Shown here one piece after another: positions 5,936-8,758 of a DNA stretch of 8,758 nucleotides. Positions within the stretch are counted from its first letter, which is position 1, and each line of letters starts with the position of its first letter. The notes beneath the pieces are model-generated. The model was given only the letters and a program-made list of their open reading frames with translations. It had not been told where the DNA came from and ran no database searches. The translations under genes and the position numbers were made by a program. Source of the stretch: Candidatus Woesearchaeota archaeon (GTDB taxonomy: Archaea; Nanobdellota; Nanobdellia; Woesearchaeales; JAHWHD01); assembly GCA_019323525.1 (NCBI GenBank), contig JAHWHD010000038.1:1-8758 (forward strand), given 5' to 3'.

Positions 5936-5958
5936 CTTGGATGTATTTATTCGGTTTT

Positions 5959-6495
5959 ATGAAACGAACTTTACTTATTTTGAGTCTCATGATACTTATT
6001 TTAGTTGGATGCCAACAACCAACCAAATCCGGAGAAGTCCAAGTGCCATATCATTTTGGAGAAAGTTATTATGAAGGCACTCCAAGAGTTGGAAATGAAA
6101 TAATTGTAAATCTTATAGCTACAACAACATGGACTCATCCTGATAACCCATTTTATACTATCAATTGGGATAATATAGAAATTACAACTTATGAATCGAA
6201 AGAGAAAGATAAGCCTATAGAGCTTGTTACAGATTTATTTGAAATTGATAAAACAAGAATTAATATCATCAAGGAAGAGAAAAAAGTAACAGTAAGTATA
6301 CCAACTAAAATTCTAAGAGACGGAAAAGGGGCAGTAAGATTAGACCTTGGTGAGAACATAGGAGGAATAAGAGGCTCGAGCATATGGATAGAAACAGAAG
6401 GATATATTCCTCCAGAACAGCCACCACTACCAGAATATTGTAAAGATCTGCCACCTAATGTTGAATGTGCAGTAGAAGTATCAACTGCAGAATAA
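5959..6495 (+). CDS. small lipoprotein of unknown function
   Basis: The product has 178 residues from the ATG at 5959. A longer in-frame start at 5941 exists, but it would put six extra residues before a normal signal peptide and lies too close to the TATA box. MKRTLLILSLMILILVGC is a lipoprotein signal with lipobox LVGC and Cys18 as the lipid site, so the protein should be anchored to the outer face of the membrane. The rest (about residues 30-150) looks beta-rich with alternating hydrophobic residues, followed by a proline-rich segment (PPEQPPLPEYC) and two more cysteines near the C-terminus (CKDLPPNVEC) that could form a disulfide. No family is recognised. Signal peptide and mature part resemble the lipoprotein at 3239-3691 in plan, not in sequence. 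It is the sole gene of cassette 3. Confidence 0.7.
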   Translation: MKRTLLILSLMILILVGCQQPTKSGEVQVPYHFGESYYEGTPRVGNEIIVNLIATTTWTHPDNPFYTINWDNIEITTYESKEKDKPIELVTDLFEIDKTRINIIKEEKKVTVSIPTKILRDGKGAVRLDLGENIGGIRGSSIWIETEGYIPPEQPPLPEYCKDLPPNVECAVEVSTAE

Positions 6496-6517
6496 TTCTA
6501 TCGGCGCCGAAAATCAA

Positions 6518-6724
6518 TTGAGTATAACATCGGTTTTAAGAGATAGTCGCCGTAGGCGATTTCCCCGCAGTTTTCCCTCGAAATTGCAGAGCAATTTCAG
6601 AGATGGAAAACAAGGGCGTAGCGGAGTGCAACGGAGCGAAGTCTTAAAACCTGTTATATCCTCTGAGCGCAGCGAGGACGAGGAATAGCCGCAGGCGGTT
6701 CTGCGAAGCAGAAATTCCGAAGAG
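6518..6724 (+). repeat. junction J3 between cassettes 3 and 4
   Basis: TTGAGTATAACA (6518-6529), a TC bulge, GGTTTTAAGA (6532-6541) pairing perfectly with TCTTAAAACC (6642-6651), then TGTTATATCC (6652-6661). The stem sequence is unrelated to J1, J2 and J4 but the geometry is kept. The loop holds TCGCC-GTA-GGCGA (6547-6559) and GAAATTGC-AGA-GCAATTTC (6580-6598). The insert (6662-6724) has GCC-GCA-GGC (6688-6696) and TTCTGC-GAA-GCAGAA (6699-6713). No gene is supported between 6496 and 6834. Confidence 0.65.
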
Positions 6725-6790
6725 TCCAAAAAGGAAGATCAGGGACGAAGTCCTATGAAAATGCTTAATCAAGCCCCAGAAAACCGAAAG

Positions 6791-6802
6791 ATTTATATAT
6801 TA
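6791..6802 (+). promoter_or_regulatory. TATA box of the toxin-antitoxin operon
   Basis: ATTTATATATTA is a near-consensus archaeal TATA box preceded by the purine-rich CCGAAAG, a possible BRE. Transcription should start around 6820. Confidence 0.65.
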
Positions 6803-6805
6803 ATG

Positions 6806-6819
6806 TGGTATTAACACCA
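6806..6819 (+). promoter_or_regulatory. probable operator of the toxin-antitoxin operon
   Basis: TGGTATTAACACCA is a 14-bp near-perfect palindrome (12 of 14) between the TATA box and the antitoxin start. Its place just downstream of TATA suits autorepression by the antitoxin or antitoxin-toxin complex, the usual control of such operons. Confidence 0.45.
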
Positions 6820-6834
6820 TATTAAGGCGATATT

Positions 6835-7077
6835 ATGGTACAAGCAATAATAAATATTGAAGATGAAACTAATAGAGTCTTGAATATAGTGAAAGCTAAA
6901 TTTGGATTGAAAGATAAAAGTGAAGCTATAAATGTAATGGCTGAACAATACGAACAAGAAATTCTAGAACCTCAACTTAGGCCTGAATACATAGAGAAAC
7001 TTAAAGGAATTAAAAAAGAGAAAGGAATACGTTTCAAAAGTATCAGTGATTTGAGGAAGCACATAGAAAATGCGTGA
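6835..7077 (+). CDS. DUF2683-type antitoxin
   Basis: The product has 80 residues. The N-terminal MVQAIINIEDETNRVLNIVKAKFGLKDKSEAINVMAEQYE is characteristic of the archaeal DUF2683 family: a short beta strand followed by two helices, the plan of a ribbon-helix-helix DNA-binding dimer. The C-terminal half (ILEPQLRPEYIEKLK to DLRKHIENA) is charged and should wrap the toxin. The stop overlaps the next start by 8 nt, so the two proteins are translationally coupled, as is normal for a toxin-antitoxin pair. A strong TATA box and a palindrome lie upstream. The start is supported by the family N-terminus and promoter spacing; no Shine-Dalgarno sequence is present. Confidence 0.85.
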   Translation: MVQAIINIEDETNRVLNIVKAKFGLKDKSEAINVMAEQYEQEILEPQLRPEYIEKLKGIKKEKGIRFKSISDLRKHIENA

Positions 7078-7336
7078 ATTCGAGATCAAGCCAGAATTGA
7101 ACAAGATACTGGTTAAGCTATTTAAGAAAGACAAAACTAGATATGAAGCAGTGATGAAGAAAATAGAAGAAGTAATTAATTCTGGCGATATAGAACACTA
7201 CAAAAATTTGCGATACGATATGAAAGACTCAAAAAGAGTTCACGTCGGGCATTTTGTCTTAGTATTCAGTTATGATAAAGCGAATGATTTTGTATCATTC
7301 GAAGACTACGATCACCACGACAATATTTATCAGTGA
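7070..7336 (+). CDS. RelE/ParE-type toxin
   Basis: The product has 88 residues, the normal size of a RelE-superfamily toxin. A helical N-terminal half (residues 8-38) is followed by the beta-sheet core NLRYDMKDSKRVHVGHFVLVFSYD (46-69), which carries the basic residues typical of the active face, and a terminal FEDYDHHDNIYQ segment (77-88) with His82, His83 and Tyr87. RelE-type toxins cut mRNA in the ribosome, while ParE types attack gyrase; the sequence alone favours RelE-like architecture but does not prove the target. It overlaps the antitoxin by 8 nt. Its stop is followed at once by the inner inverted repeat of cassette 4 and a T-rich stretch, so cassette and operon end together. Confidence 0.8.
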   Translation: MREFEIKPELNKILVKLFKKDKTRYEAVMKKIEEVINSGDIEHYKNLRYDMKDSKRVHVGHFVLVFSYDKANDFVSFEDYDHHDNIYQ

Positions 7337-7367
7337 GTTTTCTGGGGCCTTTTAATTCCTTTTTGGA

Positions 7368-7548
7368 TTGGATATAACACCGCAACTATCTGAAGTTCTT
7401 AGGGTGCAGGCATCCCTGAGGTTAGGGTGTTGCGAAGCAATGGTAGAATTTGGGTCGAGCACCGAGCTGAGGTGCGAGCCAGATAGTTGCTGTTATGCTC
7501 CCCGAGGCGAAGCCGAGAGCGCAGCGTGGTCTGAGCGAAGCGAAGAAG
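7368..7548 (+). repeat. junction J4 between cassettes 4 and 5
   Basis: TTGGATATAACA (7368-7379), a CC bulge, GCAACTATCTG (7382-7392) pairing perfectly with CAGATAGTTGC (7480-7490), then TGTTATGCTC (7491-7500). The loop holds TTGC-GAA-GCAA (7430-7440) and ATTTGGGTCGA (7448-7458), identical to the motif in J2. The insert (7501-7548) starts CCCGAG, has GGC-GAA-GCC (7506-7514) and ends GAGCGAAGCGAAGAAG. No gene is supported between 7337 and 7673. Confidence 0.65.
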
Positions 7549-7614
7549 TCCATTTCGTCGCGTACTTACACAAAGCTTAAATAGAAATTTGACTTACTAA
7601 CTACTAAAAAGATA

Positions 7615-7660
7615 AAAGTGGAGCCATAGGGTCTGGAGTCCTATGGCTGGGCCCCACTTT
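7615..7660 (-). terminator. strong bipartite hairpin after the DUF5343 gene
   Basis: AAAGTGG (7615-7621) pairs with CCACTTT (7654-7660), and inside it GCCATAGG (7623-7630) pairs with CCTATGGC (7640-7647) around a 9-nt loop. On the minus strand the hairpin follows the DUF5343 stop by about 14 nt and runs into T-rich sequence (TTTTATCTTTTTAG), which suits a terminator. A small RNA from the + strand, with the AT-rich CTTAAATA box near 7577, cannot be excluded. Confidence 0.5.
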
Positions 7661-7673
7661 CTCCGGAGCATGA

Positions 7674-8276
7674 TTATTTAAGGACTTCTAAGAGTTTCTT
7701 TAGCTTCTCTACTTCTGGTGTGCTAATATCTTGAGGCACGATTATCTTAGCTCTTCTTCCTTCAGAAAGAACAAGGTTGATAACATGCTCTGCAGATTTG
7801 ACTGTTTCTGTTACTGGTCCTGCATCTTCTGATTCTTCAGGTATTTCAGTAACAGGAGCACCATCCAGATTTGCTAATGAACAAAGAGCTTTGAAAGTTT
7901 CGACAATTGACTTTACTGCTCTTTCACCTAGTCCTGTATGCGTGCTAAAAAAATTTTGTAGTGTCTGGTTATCCTTCTTATTCGCGTCAGGGTATACTTT
8001 GAACACTTCAATGTATGCTTGCTTCAATGCCTCGCCGAGAATACGAGCAGATTTGCTCTTATCTCTGTAACTAGTATATCTTTTCGTAGGCACTCCAGCA
8101 TCGTCAACAAACTTTAAGAACTTAAGAACAGGGATTATAGCCCTATCATTTGTGCTCTTAAAACCTAGCGAATAAAGTAACTTTTGCGTAACTTTATCAG
8201 GTATACCGACGGAAGGAACCTTTTCCAAAAATTTTTTTATGCTGCCTGTTTTCAAAATATATGGGTAGTTTGCCAT
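7674..8276 (-). CDS. DUF5343 domain protein
   Basis: The product has 200 residues. It opens with YPYILKTGSIKKFLEKVPSVGIPDKVTQKLLYSLGFKSTNDRAIIPVLKFL (4-54), the recognisable start of the DUF5343 family, whose first half resembles a winged-helix-like fold. A second conserved part is TSYRDKSKSARILGEALKQAYIEVF (68-92). An acidic linker (about 141-160) leads to a short C-terminal basic segment (SEGRRAKIIVPQDIS) and a final helix. The function of DUF5343 is unknown; to my knowledge it occurs mainly in accessory regions. A TATA box 25-30 nt upstream and the absence of a Shine-Dalgarno sequence predict a leaderless mRNA. It is the only reversed gene of the array. Confidence 0.8.
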   Translation of the reverse strand: MANYPYILKTGSIKKFLEKVPSVGIPDKVTQKLLYSLGFKSTNDRAIIPVLKFLKFVDDAGVPTKRYTSYRDKSKSARILGEALKQAYIEVFKVYPDANKKDNQTLQNFFSTHTGLGERAVKSIVETFKALCSLANLDGAPVTEIPEESEDAGPVTETVKSAEHVINLVLSEGRRAKIIVPQDISTPEVEKLKKLLEVLK

Positions 8277-8300
8277 TTTATCTAAATGTAGATCTTCAAA

Positions 8301-8311
8301 CTATATAAATC
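8301..8311 (-). promoter_or_regulatory. TATA box of the DUF5343 gene
   Basis: The minus strand reads GATTTATATAG, centred about 30 nt upstream of the ATG at 8276, a good archaeal TATA box preceded by purines (AGAAA). Confidence 0.6.
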
Positions 8312-8415
8312 TTTCTAAAATACGATAGTTTAAGTCAAATTTCTTATATTACGACGAAAATTATCAAGTAAATATTAACTTGCATTAACTTGTAACTACT
8401 TAGCGACGAAATGGA

Positions 8416-8466
8416 TTGAGCATAACACTTTCTATACGAATAAGCCCTGATTATGAGTATAGAATG
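8416..8466 (+). repeat. right boundary half-site (J5)
   Basis: TTGAGCATAACA (8416-8427), a 2-nt CT bulge, then TTCTATAC (8430-8437) pairing with GTATAGAA (8457-8464), then TG. The loop is only 19 nt, and the bases after TG are CCTGTAGG instead of TTANNNYC. The junction is thus complete up to the point where an integron-type crossover (G^TT) would fall, and then it ends. Confidence 0.5.
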
Positions 8467-8478
8467 CCTGTAGGGCAT
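8464..8478 (-). terminator. small hairpin after the last minus-strand gene
   Basis: ATGCC-TGTAG-GGCAT lies just downstream of the stop at 8483 and overlaps the right end of the array. The following T content on the minus strand is modest, so terminator activity is uncertain. Confidence 0.3.
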
Positions 8479-8482
8479 GGAT

Positions 8483-8689
8483 TTAGGTCTCTATGGGCAG
8501 GGATAGGAGCTTTTGGTGGATGAGCTCTAGCCTGGCAATTGTCCTGTTATGGATGTCTGTGGCTACTGCTATCCTGTAGCGTTTGCCGTGGTCAGTCTTG
8601 ACCAGCCAGAGCATCTTCCTTGAATATTCAAGGATTAGATCTTCATATTCTACAAGCAGCTGGTGCTTTATGTTTGTCTGGTTTTTCAT
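8483..8689 (-). CDS. small helical protein of unknown function
   Basis: The product has 68 residues from the ATG at 8689. A longer frame from a GTG at 8698 exists, but that GTG is part of the Shine-Dalgarno sequence TAGAGGTGA (8695-8703), which is correctly spaced for the ATG at 8689. The chain is charged and probably helical, with two segments (HQLLVEYEDLILEYSRKMLWLV and RTIARLELIHQKLLSL) flanking a basic turn (KTDHGKRYRIAVATDI). No family is recognised. The Shine-Dalgarno sequence is like those of the backbone genes at 965-1099 and 1224-2528 and unlike the cassette genes, so I place it outside the array. Confidence 0.6.
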   Translation of the reverse strand: MKNQTNIKHQLLVEYEDLILEYSRKMLWLVKTDHGKRYRIAVATDIHNRTIARLELIHQKLLSLPIET

Positions 8690-8694
8690 TGAAA

Positions 8695-8703
8695 TCACCT
8701 CTA
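8695..8703 (-). promoter_or_regulatory. Shine-Dalgarno sequence deciding the start at 8689
   Basis: The minus strand reads TAGAGGTGA, five bases before the ATG at 8689. It contains the GTG that would otherwise be taken as the start. Confidence 0.6.
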
Positions 8704-8758
8704 AATTCTAACCTGACTAGCTTGACATTTAGAGTGATTCTGAAAAACCACTGGACAA

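Larger units (their letters stand above)
5828..6653 (+). mobile_element. cassette 3 (lipoprotein gene)
   Basis: The ends TGTCATGCTC (5826-5835) and GAGTATAACA (6520-6529) match at 8 of 10, the weakest pair of the array, with one G-T wobble and one mismatch. The inner repeat TTGGTTTTCGGCGCCG (5886-5901) pairs with CGGCGCCGAAAATCAA (6502-6517) at 15 of 16, and its right copy again touches the TTGAG motif directly. Confidence 0.55.
6654..7492 (+). mobile_element. cassette 4 (toxin-antitoxin operon)
   Basis: The ends TGTTATATCC (6652-6661) and GGATATAACA (7370-7379) are perfectly complementary and share a departure (GGA for GAG) seen in no other cassette. The outer inner-repeat TCCAAAAAGGAA (6725-6736) pairs with TTCCTTTTTGGA (7356-7367), 12 of 12. 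A further pair GCCCCAGAAAAC (6773-6784) and GTTTTCTGGGGC (7337-7348) is also 12 of 12. A GGAC-GAA-GTCC hairpin lies at 6743-6753. Confidence 0.65.
3786..8466. mobile_element. array of five gene cassettes with folded, integron-like junctions
   Basis: Five modules follow one another, each holding one gene or operon between a left end TGTTANNNYC and a right end TTGRNNNTAACA. The left ends are at 3786, 4795, 5826, 6652 and 7491; the right ends finish at 4660, 5737, 6529, 7379 and 8427. Within each module the two ends are complementary over 10, 10, 8, 10 and 10 of 10 bases. The junctions between modules form stem structures. If recombination occurred at G^TT, as in integrons, the cassettes would be 1009, 1031, 826, 839 and about 974 bp. 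No integrase or transposase is visible, so this would be a recombinase-less cluster. A transposon-like origin with terminal inverted repeats is the alternative. Confidence 0.7.
7493..8466 (+). mobile_element. cassette 5 (DUF5343 gene, reversed)
   Basis: The ends TGTTATGCTC (7491-7500) and GAGCATAACA (8418-8427) are perfectly complementary. The inner repeat TCCATTTCGTCGC (7549-7561) pairs with GCGACGAAATGGA (8403-8415), 13 of 13, and the right copy touches TTGAGCATAACA. Unlike the other four, its gene runs against the array direction. Confidence 0.6.

Noticed and set aside
5941..5958. Upstream start of the cassette 3 lipoprotein
   Set aside because: It is about 10 nt from the TATA centre and adds six residues before a normal lipoprotein signal; 5959 fits both promoter spacing and signal peptide.
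5787..6074. Plus-strand open frame overlapping J2 and the lipoprotein gene
   Set aside because: It overlaps a much better gene in another frame and begins inside the junction repeat.
6514..6729. Minus-strand open frame across J3
   Set aside because: It is covered by stems and hairpins of the junction, with no start signal and low-complexity residues.
7368..7580. Plus-strand open frame across J4
   Set aside because: It starts within the conserved TTGGATATAACA motif and translates hairpin repeats; no coding signal.
7615..7670. tRNA gene
   Set aside because: The paired arms do not form a cloverleaf and there is no T-loop or D-loop consensus.
3786..8466. Canonical integron attC sites
   Set aside because: Only some ends approach the RYYYAAC/GTTRRRY consensus (GTTTAAC fits; GTATAAC, ATATAAC and GCATAAC do not), and the long private arms and large inserts are not attC features. 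I call the sites integron-like only.
3786..8466. CRISPR array
   Set aside because: The repeats are irregular, about 1 kb apart and enclose genes; there are no short regular spacers or cas genes.
1..8758. Integrase, transposase or reverse transcriptase gene
   Set aside because: No open frame shows the motifs of a tyrosine or serine recombinase, a Y1 or DDE transposase, or a reverse transcriptase, so the mobilising enzyme must be outside the window or lost.

Overview
The window looks archaeal. Most genes have AT-rich TATA boxes 23-30 nt upstream of the start, and several are apparently leaderless. Strong Shine-Dalgarno sequences of the GAGGTGA type precede some others. The proteins (DUF2683 antitoxin, DUF5343, a LemA protein beside a zf-TFIIB zinc finger, a secreted MopE-motif protein with a C-terminal anchor) suit a euryarchaeal or DPANN-type archaeon. 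I cannot name the lineage from this window.

Region 1 (1-2580) looks like chromosomal backbone. It holds the tail of a zinc-finger gene overlapping lemA on the + strand, then three minus-strand genes: a small multi-pass membrane protein, a 44-residue double-CxxC zinc ribbon (965-1099) and a 434-residue secreted, membrane-anchored protein with MopE-type repeats. Region 2 (2590-3725) holds two AT-rich minus-strand genes, a GNAT acetyltransferase and a small lipoprotein. Both appear leaderless and end in hairpin or T-rich terminators.

Region 3 (3786-8466) is the main result: a head-to-tail array of five gene cassettes of about 0.8-1.0 kb, separated by structured junctions rich in small hairpins. 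Each cassette carries one gene or operon with its own promoter: a methyltransferase, a ParB/Srx-like DGNHR protein, a lipoprotein, a DUF2683/RelE-type toxin-antitoxin pair, and a DUF5343 protein on the opposite strand. Each cassette starts with TGTTANNNYC and ends with GRNNNTAACA. The variable bases of the two ends are complementary within each cassette (10, 10, 8, 10 and 10 of 10) but less so across each junction (7, 6, 8 and 7 of 10). Just inside these ends lies a second, cassette-specific inverted repeat of 12-16 bp. Between cassettes, the TAACA and TGTTA motifs bracket a 2-nt bulge (TC or CC) and a 7-11 bp stem whose sequence differs between most junctions while pairing is kept. This is the logic of integron gene cassettes with folded attC sites, but the motifs and the large arms do not match the canonical attC consensus, and no recombinase is present in the window.

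Region 4 (8483-8758) returns to a minus-strand small gene with a Shine-Dalgarno sequence. Backbone genes thus use Shine-Dalgarno signals, while cassette genes start about 23-30 nt after their TATA box without one, which fits separate origins.
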